DNA of 64,000 bases, from assembly GCF_004348455.1 (NCBI RefSeq), contig NZ_SMKA01000016.1, forward strand, positions 1-64,000, written 5' to 3'. The position numbers and the translations under genes are program-made. The DNA comes from Kribbella albertanoniae. Its GTDB lineage: Bacteria > Actinomycetota > Actinomycetes > Propionibacteriales > Kribbellaceae. The notes below the pieces were generated by a model. The model ran no database searches and was not told where the DNA came from. It was given only the letters and a program-made list of their open reading frames with translations. Shown here piece by piece: positions 16,962 to 25,088 of the stretch. Positions within the stretch are counted from its first letter, which is position 1, and each line of letters begins with the position of its first letter.

Positions 16962-18160
16962 CACCGGAGAGCGTCGACCAGGACGCGGCTATGCTTCGCC
17001 ATCGGCTTGCGCAGCAGATCGCAGATGAGGGAAAGGTTCGTTCACCGCAGTGGCTCGAGGCCATCGCGAATGTCCCGCGCCATGAGTTCGTGCAGGAGTT
17101 CTTCACCAGAGTTGAGGACGGGGCCGGACCGACACTCTGGGAGCCGACCGACCCACAGCGATCAGGCGTACGGCGATGGCTGGAGCTCGCATATACCGAC
17201 AGCTCGCACGTTACGCAGCTCGATGGCCACCTAGCACCGTTTGACGTCACGTCGGGCGTGAACGGAACCCCGACGTCGTCGTCGACACTGCCCAGCCTGG
17301 TGGTGCAGATGTGGGAAGACCTCGATGCCCGCGACGGCGATCGGGTACTCGAAGTCGGCACAGGCACCGGCTACTCCACCGCGTTGGGGTGTTACCGGCT
17401 CGGCGACAAGAACATCACGTCGATTGAGGTCGATCCCAGCATCGCAGCCAAGGCACGGCAGTCCTTGGAAAGAGTTGACTACCACCCTCATCTGATCGCA
17501 GGAGACGGCCTCAACGGCGTACCTGATGGCGCTCCATACGACCGGATCATCGCGACGTGCGCTCTACGGAGTGTTCCTCCGGCATGGATAGAGCAGTCTC
17601 GTCGAGGCACCGTGATCCTTGTGACGCTTTCCGGTTGGCTCGGTGGTACCGGTCTGGCCAAGCTGACAGTCACCGGCACCGGCACCGCCGAAGGCCGCTT
17701 CTTGCCTGGCTACGTGAGCTTCATGCCTGCCCGCGCTCACGCTTCCCAGCCTGCGACTATCCCAGTGCTTGACGACAAAGCACCATTGCGGTCGACGGCT
17801 TTTGGCCCCGATGTCATCAGCTCGTACGGAGCGGCGCAGATGATCGCACAGCTCGCCGCACCCGACGCTCAGTACCTGCAACTCATCGCCGACGATGGCG
17901 CGGCCGAACACCTAGTCGTCCAGGATGACTCCTCCTACGCGCACTTCGCGGGTGAGCCTGGCAATTGGGCGGTGCAACAAGGAGGTCCGGTGCAGCTGTG
18001 GGACAAGGTTGAGGAGGCGCTGGCAAAGTGGCATGCCTCCGGACAACCGAACTTGGACACCTTCCGAATCAGAGTAACTCCAGATCGCCAGGTGATAGAC
18101 GTCGCCGGCTGGACGGGCGAACTTCCGACCAGGACGATCGGTGGGAGCTCGACCGGGTAG
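16958..18160 (+). CDS. PIMT-like O-methyltransferase of the graspetide cluster (aspartimide-forming)
   Basis: A 400-residue protein with GTG start 16958 overlapping the ATP-grasp stop (GTGA) and a GGAGGGAAG ribosome site; the longer upstream frame lies inside the ATP-grasp gene. The N-terminal half matches protein-L-isoaspartate methyltransferase: NVPRHEFV, the SAM motif VLEVGTGTGYSTAL, SIEVDP, and PYDRIIATCA. A C-terminal extension of ~190 residues is specific to the graspetide-associated group. In fuscimiditide the homologue methylates an Asp side chain, which then closes to an aspartimide. The same is expected here at one of the precursor Asp-Gly steps. It completes a three-gene coupled operon. 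Confidence 0.9.
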   Translation: MTPESVDQDAAMLRHRLAQQIADEGKVRSPQWLEAIANVPRHEFVQEFFTRVEDGAGPTLWEPTDPQRSGVRRWLELAYTDSSHVTQLDGHLAPFDVTSGVNGTPTSSSTLPSLVVQMWEDLDARDGDRVLEVGTGTGYSTALGCYRLGDKNITSIEVDPSIAAKARQSLERVDYHPHLIAGDGLNGVPDGAPYDRIIATCALRSVPPAWIEQSRRGTVILVTLSGWLGGTGLAKLTVTGTGTAEGRFLPGYVSFMPARAHASQPATIPVLDDKAPLRSTAFGPDVISSYGAAQMIAQLAAPDAQYLQLIADDGAAEHLVVQDDSSYAHFAGEPGNWAVQQGGPVQLWDKVEEALAKWHASGQPNLDTFRIRVTPDRQVIDVAGWTGELPTRTIGGSSTG

Positions 18161-18173
18161 AAGGTCGCTACGC

Positions 18174-18392
18174 ATGATCGGTGAAGCGCTCGCATTGCTG
18201 ACTGCGATCGGCCGCTCGCTGGCTCGATTGGAGTGCCTTCGCGCGCTCGTCGAATCGGTCACTCGACACAACGTCACGGCGGTCGTGCTCCGCAGTGTGC
18301 TGCACTTCGCCGTTCTCGGCGCATCACAGGACATCAAGGGCATGTTCGGGCGTGTGACGGGTGCGCAGGTCATGATTCTTGATCCTCCCTGA
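18174..18392 (+). CDS. Small resolvase-like fragment protein, second copy
   Basis: A 72-residue frame from ATG 18174, 13 bp after the methyltransferase. The segment VTAVVLRSVLHFAVLG ... VMILDPP parallels QPVLIIPSLLHFAGFGN ... VLVAQD of the 117-residue protein at 15263. It thus corresponds to the second half of a resolvase-type N-domain without catalytic residues. It is either a shortened paralogue or a decayed gene. The repeated pairing with the graspetide operon argues against chance. Function unknown. Confidence 0.5.
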   Translation: MIGEALALLTAIGRSLARLECLRALVESVTRHNVTAVVLRSVLHFAVLGASQDIKGMFGRVTGAQVMILDPP

Positions 18393-18532
18393 TCTGACGG
18401 ACCCAGCATCTACTCGGCAGCGGGCCGATCGCAGCACGTGCGCGTTCCGGCACCACTCGTCCCTTCCCTGAGCCCGTGAGGGACCACCCGCGGAAGCCCA
18501 CGACAACGAATCATCCGACAGTGAGGTCCCAC

Positions 18533-18793
18533 ATGTCCGAGATACAGCTGCTGAAAGCCCAACTCCACCAAGTCTCAAATGATGCCAGGACGGCGGCCGG
18601 AGGCCTCGCTGGCTTCAAGACAAAGTTCACGCAGAGCAGCGCTCACGTACAGGCACTGATCGCCGGTACTGCGACCGGTACCGACCGCGACATCTCGGCA
18701 CTGCTCGACGCAGCCGGCAAAGCCCTTGATCATGCCGTGCAGGCGCTGGAGGTCGCCTCAAGCGGCTGCCGCACGTACGCCGATCAGATCTAG
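18533..18793 (+). CDS. Small helical protein, WXG100/ESX-like in size, upstream of a nuclease toxin
   Basis: An 86-residue protein from ATG 18533 with GTGAGG 6 bp upstream; longer starts lack support. It is predicted nearly all helical (MSEIQLLKAQLHQVSND ... ISALLDAAGKALDHAVQALE), two helices around a Gly/Thr-rich turn (AGTATGT). The size and layout resemble type VII (ESX/LXG) chaperone-like or WXG100 proteins. It lacks a WxG motif at the turn and so could be a different small partner. It ends 7 bp before the toxin gene, hence is the same operon. Likely an adaptor or secretion partner of the toxin, by analogy with LXG toxin operons. Confidence 0.6.
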   Translation: MSEIQLLKAQLHQVSNDARTAAGGLAGFKTKFTQSSAHVQALIAGTATGTDRDISALLDAAGKALDHAVQALEVASSGCRTYADQI

Positions 18794-18800
18794 GCGACCT

Positions 18801-19703
18801 GTGCCATCGGATCTGCAGCGTGTTGCCCTGAGTCTCGTCGAGTCCCTCGACCAAGTCCCACAGATCGTGGGTCATCTCCAGCGGCTAGCCGTTCGTTGTC
18901 GTGAGCAAGCATCATTCATTGCCGATCTCTCGCATGGGAACCCGGCGGCGAGAACAGCTGCGCTCCAGCTCGATGCTGCTGCACGTTGCTGCGACGAGGC
19001 AGCGCACCTAGCCGCGATGACTCCTGCCAAAGCCCGAGATTGGGCGCTGGCTATGGTGAACGGCAGCGGCCCTCACAGCCAGCCGACGGATGACCCCGAC
19101 CGCCGTGGTCTACAACTCGATCTCTCTGGCCTGAAGGAAAGATCCCGTCCTGCCGACGAACAGGCGCGGATCAAGCCAACGGACGCGTCAGAGCCTGCCC
19201 GGCCAGGCGAGGTCATCGAACTGTCCACTACCAATCCGGACTACAAGAAGTCGTTGAAGAAACCGATACCGAACTCGACGATTCGGATCGACAACAAGTT
19301 CACGTTCGAGACTGACGAGATGGGACGCGTCATCCGCGCCAGCGCGATCCTGGACGTCCTCGATCTTGATCATCCGCGCGACACCACCGCACAGCGCAAG
19401 CTGGTCGGCAAGCTCCCCGGAGATCACGCAGGTCACATCTTTGCTCGCATCTTCAGAGGCCCTATCGGCAGCCTGAATCTGGTTCCGATGGAAGCAACCA
19501 AGGTCACCCTTGGGCAGTACGCCGTACTGGAGAAGAGGTGGCGCAAGGCAATCGAGAACAACCAGCAGGTCGAAGTGTCGGTCGATCTCAGCTACGGCGA
19601 GCGCCGGCACCGCCCCGATATCATCATCGTTTACCACAGGATCGGCAGCGCCAAGCGCCTCAGACTCCGGATACGGAACGTACCTAAAGCAGAAGAGGAA
19701 TGA
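18801..19703 (+). CDS. Polymorphic toxin with C-terminal DNA/RNA non-specific endonuclease domain
   Basis: A 300-residue protein, GTG start. The N-terminal ~95 residues are helical and resemble a targeting domain (LQRVALSLVESLDQVPQIVG). A Pro/Asp-rich linker (~95-150) follows. The C-terminal ~150 residues carry the Endonuclease_NS_2 pattern. This includes FTFETDEMGRVIRASAIL, GDHAGHIFARIFRGPIGSLN (DHAGH with catalytic His), LNLVPMEATKV, and YAVLEKRWRKAIENNQQVEV. This domain occurs in Bacillus YeeF-type LXG toxins. No signal peptide is visible, so export would be by a type VII-like route or not at all. The following gene encodes a matching YezG-like immunity protein. Good confidence for domain and module. 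Confidence 0.8.
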   Translation: MPSDLQRVALSLVESLDQVPQIVGHLQRLAVRCREQASFIADLSHGNPAARTAALQLDAAARCCDEAAHLAAMTPAKARDWALAMVNGSGPHSQPTDDPDRRGLQLDLSGLKERSRPADEQARIKPTDASEPARPGEVIELSTTNPDYKKSLKKPIPNSTIRIDNKFTFETDEMGRVIRASAILDVLDLDHPRDTTAQRKLVGKLPGDHAGHIFARIFRGPIGSLNLVPMEATKVTLGQYAVLEKRWRKAIENNQQVEVSVDLSYGERRHRPDIIIVYHRIGSAKRLRLRIRNVPKAEEE

Positions 19704-20122
19704 TGATGTCCCTCGACAGGAACACCGAGCTACTCAATACCATCGGTCGGTCGATGGTCGCTTCTGCCCCCGACGAGTGGAAGGAACTCACTCTCGTCGT
19801 GAGTGCTGTTCACTCGATGATGGAGTCTGGCCTGGAAGCAAAGACGAGCGACGGAAGCGTCGTCGACTCGGAGACCATTGACGACGCTGGCGAAGAGGCA
19901 GTCGAAGAGCTCCGCGAGATCATGTACCAGCCAGGAAAGGGGACCTGGTACGGCGCAAGGTTCACAGTCGATTCGGCAGGCAATTTCGAGGCGGACTTCG
20001 ACTACGACAACCCGCCTCTAGATGGCGACGCCACGGCCGAGATGCTCGCAGATGATCAAGAACGGTTCCCAAGATCTCCCGACAGGCTCCCTGACTGGCA
20101 CCCAGCCAAAGCCAAGGTCTGA
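19700..20122 (+). CDS. YezG/DUF600-like immunity protein
   Basis: A 140-residue acidic protein starting at one of three consecutive ATGs (19700, 19703, 19706) after AGAAGAGG; the first overlaps the toxin stop by ATGA. The N-terminal MVASAPDEWKELTLVVSAV and the C-terminal YGARFTVDSAGNFEADFDYDNPP follow the DUF600 (YezG) pattern: IPEEWxxVxL ... WxxLxLxIxxxGKFxxDFxYDD. YezG neutralises the YeeF nuclease in Bacillus. Position directly after the nuclease toxin with coupled translation fits that role here. It would bind and block the toxin in the cytoplasm of the producer. Confidence 0.78.
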   Translation: MMMSLDRNTELLNTIGRSMVASAPDEWKELTLVVSAVHSMMESGLEAKTSDGSVVDSETIDDAGEEAVEELREIMYQPGKGTWYGARFTVDSAGNFEADFDYDNPPLDGDATAEMLADDQERFPRSPDRLPDWHPAKAKV

Positions 20123-20362
20123 AAGACTGAACAGAATCCACCTACGCCCACGCGCAAGCACCTGCTGATGTTCGACTCAGCGGTCAGCGGCGTACCTCGA
20201 GGCCGCGGCTGGCGCGCGTGCCATAACCGAGGTCGCTTCGCTCTCACGCAGTCTGGGCGAGGGGGTGTCCTGATCGGGTTGCATTCATCCGAATCTGTCG
20301 GTGCGGCCAACTACGATCAGCCCTCCACCGCTCTCCCCCACCTCGGTATCACGAAGGAAGCA
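20123..20362. other. Intergenic gap upstream of the FxLD methyltransferase
   Basis: I searched both strands for a short precursor peptide with an FxLD motif and found none. An open frame from 20168 merges into the methyltransferase frame but has no ribosome site and unlikely composition. The ribosome site AAGGAAG lies at 20354-20360. Confidence 0.4.
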
Positions 20363-21574
20363 ATGAGTACCATCACCGACGCGGCCAAGCCCCTGCGCAC
20401 GGCCATGGTCGACCGAGTTAAAGCCGTCGGCCATGCCAGCACTCCGGCTGTTGAAGAGGCGATGCGGATCGTTCCGCGGCACGAGTTCGTACCCGAGGCC
20501 AGCATCGAAGACGCGTATGCCGACATCGCGGTCATCACCAAAAGTGCGAGCGACGGTTCACCGCTGAGCTGCGCTTCCGCGCCCACGATCGTTGCCATGA
20601 TGCTTGATCAGCTACAGGTCGAGCCCGGCAACCGCATCCTCGAAATCGGAGCCGGAACCGGCTACAACGCGGCCCTTCTGACGCAGCTCACTGGTCCTGG
20701 TGGTGCAGTCACGACTGTCGATATCGATCCTGAGGTCACAGCCGGTGCTCGACGTGGACTCGACGAGACTGGTAATGATCACGTCAACGTCATCACTCGC
20801 GACGGATCGCTCGGGGCTGCCGAGAACGCGCCGTACGACCGCATCATCTTCACTGTTGGCGCGTGGGACCTGACGCCAGCATTCTGGGAACAACTGGCTC
20901 CCGACGGCCGCCTGGTCGTGCCGCTGCGCTGGCGAGGCCAGACCCGCAGCGTCGCATTCGTCCGAGACGGCGATGCACTGGTGTCGGACTCGATGGAGCT
21001 GTGTGGCTTCGTCCCCATGATCGGGCAGGAAGGTGAGCGCAGCGGGGCCATCGACTCCGAGGACTTGGTCACCCTGTACTGGGACGCCGATCAGACGATC
21101 GACGCGACAAAACTGAGCGGTGTTCTTGACCAGTCCAAGGAGACCATTTGGTCCAAGGTTCTCGTTGGGCCACAGGATCCCTTTGACAGCATCTGGCTAC
21201 GCATAACCGGTCGCGACAGCCGCATCTGTCGTATCTCCGCCGACCGCGCTGCTGTTGACGCCGGGCTGTGCACGCCTGCAATCCCGATCCGCAGCCCTGC
21301 GTTGGCCGAAGACGACAGCCTGGCCTACCTCGTCTTCAGGAAGATCGAAGAGGGCACGTTCGAGCTCGGCGCCATCGGCCACGGGCCGAACGGCAGACAC
21401 CTCGCTGGACAGCTCTGCCATGAGATCGAGGCCTGGAACCACGACCGCAACGCCCGGCCCACCGTCCGGGTATACCTCGCCGCGACGGCTAGGTCGGCGC
21501 ATTCCTTCGACCAGGCAATGACCCACCAGACGATCGAGAAGACTGCATCACGACTAGTCGTCACCGTGTCGTGA
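20363..21574 (+). CDS. FxLD-system PIMT-like methyltransferase
   Basis: A 403-residue protein; ATG 20363 with AAGGAAG 2 bp upstream is preferred over the upstream extension. It is a second, distinct PIMT homologue: IVPRHEFVPEAS, the SAM motif ILEIGAGTGYNAAL, TVDIDPEVT, PYDRIIFTVGAWDLTPAFW, and LVVPLRWRGQTRSVAF. These last blocks are characteristic of the FxLD-system methyltransferases linked to lanthipeptide- and imiditide-type RiPPs, where they methylate an Asp that becomes an aspartimide. The C-terminal ~170 residues are the family-specific extension. No lanthipeptide synthetase or FxLD precursor is nearby, so it is orphaned, or acts on an unrecognised peptide or on the graspetide precursor. 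Confidence 0.82.
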   Translation: MSTITDAAKPLRTAMVDRVKAVGHASTPAVEEAMRIVPRHEFVPEASIEDAYADIAVITKSASDGSPLSCASAPTIVAMMLDQLQVEPGNRILEIGAGTGYNAALLTQLTGPGGAVTTVDIDPEVTAGARRGLDETGNDHVNVITRDGSLGAAENAPYDRIIFTVGAWDLTPAFWEQLAPDGRLVVPLRWRGQTRSVAFVRDGDALVSDSMELCGFVPMIGQEGERSGAIDSEDLVTLYWDADQTIDATKLSGVLDQSKETIWSKVLVGPQDPFDSIWLRITGRDSRICRISADRAAVDAGLCTPAIPIRSPALAEDDSLAYLVFRKIEEGTFELGAIGHGPNGRHLAGQLCHEIEAWNHDRNARPTVRVYLAATARSAHSFDQAMTHQTIEKTASRLVVTVS

Positions 21575-21661
21575 GCATCCAGCCGCGCCGGCCTTGCATG
21601 GGAGGCTTCACTGCAACTGGTAGGCATCGCTTCCTGCCGAATCTGCGACGAACGGGTATCG

Positions 21662-22336
21662 ATGGAGACTGAAGAGTACGGGCTGGCGAAGGTGCTGACG
21701 CCACATATCGACGATGCCGAACTACGCAATGTCGACGGGCTGGCAGGCTCCGGAGCGTTGGCGGACTTCACCTACGGTCCACGCTCGCTCCGCTATCTGG
21801 CGGTAGAGGAGCGGAGGCTACTCGGCGGCCGGGTGTCGCAGGTCGAGGCTGAACGTGCGACCTTCGATCAGGTGGCGCTCCAGTCCGTGGTGATCGAACG
21901 CTGCGTGCTTGCATCGAGCGATTGGATGGACTGCGCGCTGTCCCGAGTGGTGTTCCGCAACTGCAAGCTCCTCGGCGCCAACTTCGTTGAGAACAAGTGG
22001 GCAAACGTGGTCTTTCAGAATTGCCGGATCGAGTTTGCGACCTTCGACTCGATCCAGGCGACCGCTCCGATCGTCTTCATCGATACCCGGTTCAAGGACG
22101 TCACCTTCAGGCGGTCGGACCTCCCGGGCGGTCACATGTCGCGCTGCACGCTGGACGACGTTGAGTTCGACGGCGGCACCTATACCAACTTCGATTTTCG
22201 CGGCACCGACCTGTCAACCGTCCGGGGTGCCGGCTACCTGAACGGCATCTTGATCGATCCTATGCAGCGGCAAGAGGTTGCCGAGGCTCTTGTATCCGAA
22301 CTCGAGCTGCACTATCCCGACCGGGGCAGTCAGTGA
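21662..22336 (+). CDS. Pentapeptide-repeat-like protein
   Basis: A 224-residue protein, ATG start. Residues ~55-190 show the five-residue periodicity of a right-handed beta-helix: FDQVALQSVVIERCVLASSDW, FRNCKLLGANFVENKW, FQNCRIEFATFD, FKDVTFRRSDLPGG, FDGGTYTNFDFRGTDLS. Hydrophobic residues occupy the central position. Some members mimic DNA and protect gyrase from quinolones or toxins, but most are unassigned. It overlaps the following phosphotransferase gene by GTGA, so the two probably act in one pathway. Confidence 0.8.
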   Translation: METEEYGLAKVLTPHIDDAELRNVDGLAGSGALADFTYGPRSLRYLAVEERRLLGGRVSQVEAERATFDQVALQSVVIERCVLASSDWMDCALSRVVFRNCKLLGANFVENKWANVVFQNCRIEFATFDSIQATAPIVFIDTRFKDVTFRRSDLPGGHMSRCTLDDVEFDGGTYTNFDFRGTDLSTVRGAGYLNGILIDPMQRQEVAEALVSELELHYPDRGSQ

Positions 22337-23157
22337 CTCACAATGACCAGCAGCGACGGGACTGGATGGAGAGGCACCTGGACTGGGCCGCTCGCCAGTT
22401 CGGCGTTGAGCTCTTGGAAGCACCTGTTCACACGTCGCGCTTTCACTCCGTTGGCAGCCGCGTCCTCGATGCAGGCGAAGACGCGTGGCTCCGAGTGGTG
22501 TACGACGACCCCGACTGGGGAGATGGGGACTACTTCGGCAGCAACGTAGCCGCCAACGAGATCCATGGCGTCCCCAAACCGTCGGTCAAACGGTGGAGTG
22601 AGTGGGAGGACGAGGGCCGCAGAATGCGCGGTGAGATCAGCACCTTTGTTGCCGACGCAGCCATCTCAGCCGGCATGACGCCTACCGAAAAGCCAGTTCT
22701 GTCCGATCAGTGGCTCACTGATCTCGACCGGGCATTGCAAGCACTCGCAGCCCACCCGCTTCCTGCCAGCGGTGTGGACGCAGCCCATGTGAGCAACGGC
22801 ATTCGAGCGTTCTTCGGCATCGACGTTGACGTGGGTGCGGTGCCCTGGACCACAGCACACTGCGATCTTCACTGGGCCAACCTCACTGCTCCGCAGCTTG
22901 TCATCCTCGACTGGGAGATGTGGGGCAAGACCCCGGCCGGGTACGACGCTGCCAGCCTGCTCTGCGCAACGTTGATGTATCCGAGCAGCGCCGGACGGAT
23001 CCGGCGTACCCTGACGCGCTTCCTGGACACACCCGCTGGACACGTCGCGATACTGGCAGCGGCAGTGCGCTACCTCCGGTTCGCCGACGGCGGAGAACTG
23101 ACGGACCTGGCTTTGCCAGTTCGGCATCTCGGCCAGACTGTCATCGAGCAACTGTGA
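22333..23157 (+). CDS. APH-fold phosphotransferase
   Basis: A 274-residue protein, GTG start overlapping the pentapeptide gene stop. The kinase-like catalytic loop is HCDLHWANL (His-x-Asp-x5-Asn, about 177-185) and the metal-binding motif is LVILDWEMWG (Asp at ~193), followed by PAGYDAASLL. This is the aminoglycoside phosphotransferase/choline kinase fold. The N-lobe (HSVGSRVLDAGEDAWLRVVYD) is short. The substrate cannot be named. The neighbourhood of RiPP and transporter genes allows a role in modifying or resisting a small molecule. Confidence 0.8.
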   Translation: MTHNDQQRRDWMERHLDWAARQFGVELLEAPVHTSRFHSVGSRVLDAGEDAWLRVVYDDPDWGDGDYFGSNVAANEIHGVPKPSVKRWSEWEDEGRRMRGEISTFVADAAISAGMTPTEKPVLSDQWLTDLDRALQALAAHPLPASGVDAAHVSNGIRAFFGIDVDVGAVPWTTAHCDLHWANLTAPQLVILDWEMWGKTPAGYDAASLLCATLMYPSSAGRIRRTLTRFLDTPAGHVAILAAAVRYLRFADGGELTDLALPVRHLGQTVIEQL

Positions 23158-23169
23158 ACGGACCCTCGG

Positions 23170-23409
23170 GTGACGACTGACGGTGGCGACGAATCCACCT
23201 TATGGAAAGTCCAAGGCGAGCGGCTGATTGACGACACCCGGCGACTGCATCTGGGCATCGCGTCAGTCGAGCTTGGCTTTGGAGGTCTCCACCAGCACCG
23301 TTTGTGGGTCAGGCTGACACCACCCGGACCAGGAGGGCACCCTAGTGTTGGTGGGAGTTGGCACCACACCCTGGCGGGCGCGCAAGCGGAGCGAGTCCGA
23401 GCAGATTGA
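23170..23409 (+). pseudogene. Possible truncated Nudix hydrolase N-terminus
   Basis: A 79-residue frame whose start, TLWKVQGERLIDDTRRLHLG and IASVEL, resembles the first ~35 residues of Nudix hydrolases (W-x-V-x-GER-x-ID). After that the reading becomes unlike the family (GFGGLHQHRLWVRLTPP), and no Nudix box follows. It may be a frameshifted and truncated remnant. Confidence 0.35.
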
Positions 23410-23424
23410 GCGGAAGGTGGGCGC

Positions 23425-24018
23425 ATGTCGGCGACGAAGCTCCTGGTACTCGGTGTCGTGCACCTCTCCGGCGGCGCGCATGGCTACCAGGTGCGGTACG
23501 AACTGCAGAGCTGGGGTGTGGAGAGTTGGGCCAAGATCAAGTCCGGCTCGATTTATCACGCGCTGAAGAAGGCGGCGGCTGATGGCCTCCTCACCGAACA
23601 CGCCGAGCCGGGCAATTCCGGGCCGGAGCGCGTTCTGTACCGCGCGACAGCTCGGGCACGTGACGAGATAGTCGATCTGGTCCGCGACGGTCTGCGGCGC
23701 ACCCACGACCCGGCCATGCTCAACGCGGCCATCGCCATGTTGCCCATGCTGACCAGGACAGATGCCATCGCGCACGTCAACGAGCGGGTCGCGCGCCTGG
23801 AAGCGGAGCTCGTAGAGCAGGCCAAGTGGTGGGAGCACTCCAATGGGGACACCCCCGAGCACGTCCGCGATCAGGCCGAACTGTGGGCGGGACACGCACG
23901 CACCGAACTGGAGTGGGCGAAGAGGCTGAGCAAACGACTGGCTGAGGGCGCCTACACCATGGCCGATGATCCGGGTTCGTGGCGAACGGTCCCCGATCAC
24001 CTCAAGATGCGCTTCTAA
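23425..24018 (+). CDS. PadR-family transcriptional regulator
   Basis: A 197-residue protein starting at ATG after GGAAGGTGGGCGC. The PadR winged helix is clear: LLVLGVVHLSGGAHGYQVRYEL (helices 1-2), SGSIYHALKKAAADGLL (recognition helix), and the wing GPERVLYRATARARDEI. The C-terminal ~90 residues form the usual long dimerisation helices. It is 105 bp upstream of a DrrAB-type exporter in the same direction. PadR proteins commonly repress such exporters and release DNA on binding the drug. The direct repeats between the two genes are candidate binding sites. Confidence 0.92.
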   Translation: MSATKLLVLGVVHLSGGAHGYQVRYELQSWGVESWAKIKSGSIYHALKKAAADGLLTEHAEPGNSGPERVLYRATARARDEIVDLVRDGLRRTHDPAMLNAAIAMLPMLTRTDAIAHVNERVARLEAELVEQAKWWEHSNGDTPEHVRDQAELWAGHARTELEWAKRLSKRLAEGAYTMADDPGSWRTVPDHLKMRF

Positions 24019-24077
24019 CCAAACTTGACTAGACGTTCCTCCTCGTGCACTCTGGCCAAGTAGCCAAACTTGACTAG
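24019..24077. promoter_or_regulatory. Direct repeat pair, candidate PadR operator
   Basis: CCAAACTTGACTAG occurs at 24019-24032 and again at 24064-24077, 45 bp apart, both in the gap between padR and the exporter genes. TTGACT within each could also serve as a -35 element. Perfect 14-bp identity in a short intergenic region suggests regulatory function. Confidence 0.55.
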
Positions 24078-24122
24078 TGCTCGACCAATCCGTTCGCAAC
24101 ACCGAGAGAAGGAATCGAACCG

Positions 24123-25088
24123 ATGGGAAAGCTCGCGATCGAGACGAGAGGGTTGAAGAAGAGCTTCGGCAAGACCCACGCGGTCGCCGGTGTGGATCTG
24201 GCCGTGAGCGCCGGGGGCGTGTACGGCGTGCTCGGTCCGAACGGGGCGGGCAAGACCACCATGATCCGCATGCTGGCCACGCTCCTGCGCCCCGACGCCG
24301 GAGAGGCGCAAGTGCTCGGCTACGACGTCGTGCGTGATGCGCATTCGGTGCGGAGCAGGGTGAGCCTTACCGGGCAGTTCGCGTCGGTCGATGAGGACCT
24401 CACCGGGGTGGAGAACCTTTTGCTGCTCGCCAGGCTGCTCGGCTACTCGCGCCCGCGGGCCAGGCGGCGAGCGGCCGACCTGCTCGACGCGTTTGGCCTC
24501 GCCGATGCCGCCGACCGGCAGGTGAAGAAGTACTCCGGCGGGATGCGCCGGCGCATCGACATCGCAGCGAGCCTGGTCGTCCCCCCGGAACTGATCTTCC
24601 TCGACGAGCCGACCACCGGGCTCGACCCGCGCAGTAGGAACCAGGTGTGGGAGATCGTCAGGGGTTTGGTCGCCGAAGGCACGACCGTGTTGCTGACCAC
24701 GCAGTACCTCGACGAGGCCGACCAACTGGCGGACCGCATCGCGGTGATCGACCACGGCAAGGTCATCGCCGAGGGCTCCAGCGGCCAGCTCAAGGCATCG
24801 GTCGGCGCCGGCTCGCTGCACGTACGCCTCCGTGGCCCCGAGCAGCGGGCCGAGGCCGAGCGGGTCCTCGCCGCCGCTCTCGACGTGCCGATCGAGCTCT
24901 CCGCCGACCCGGTCGCACTGTCCGCGGGGATCTCCGACCCCGAGCGGGTCGCCCGTTCCCTGGCCGAACTGTCCCGCAGCGGCATCGACGTCACCGAGTT
25001 CGCGCTCGGTCAGCCGAGCCTGGACGAGGTGTTCCTCGCCCTGACCGGACACGCCGCCGAGAAGACACCCGAGGAGGATGCCGCATGA
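24123..25088 (+). CDS. DrrA-type ABC transporter ATP-binding protein
   Basis: A 321-residue ATPase, ATG start after GAGAGAAGGAATCGAACCG. Walker A is GPNGAGKTT (about 40), the signature is [12 protein letters not shown], Walker B is [18 protein letters not shown], and the switch His lies after [15 protein letters not shown]. The C-terminal extension ([16 protein letters not shown]) matches daunorubicin-resistance DrrA proteins. It energises export of a hydrophobic drug or metabolite together with the membrane protein encoded next, whose ATG overlaps its stop by 4 bp. The substrate is unknown. Confidence 0.93.
   Translation: MGKLAIETRGLKKSFGKTHAVAGVDLAVSAGGVYGVLGPNGAGKTTMIRMLATLLRPDAGEAQVLGYDVVRDAHSVRSRVSLTGQFASVDEDLTGVENLLLLARLLGYSRPRARRRAADLLDAFGLADAADRQVKKYSGGMRRRIDIAASLVVPPELIFLDEPTTGLDPRSRNQVWEIVRGLVAEGTTVLLTTQYLDEADQLADRIAVIDHGKVIAEGSSGQLKASVGAGSLHVRLRGPEQRAEAERVLAAALDVPIELSADPVALSAGISDPERVARSLAELSRSGIDVTEFALGQPSLDEVFLALTGHAAEKTPEEDAA

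Noticed and set aside
20168..20362. N-terminal extension of the FxLD methyltransferase as a fused precursor
   Set aside because: It lacks a ribosome site and an FxLD or Thr/Asp-rich core; AAGGAAG supports the start at 20363.
23170..23409. A complete Nudix hydrolase before padR
   Set aside because: Only the first ~35 residues look like the family; there is no Nudix box, so it is reported as a possible remnant.
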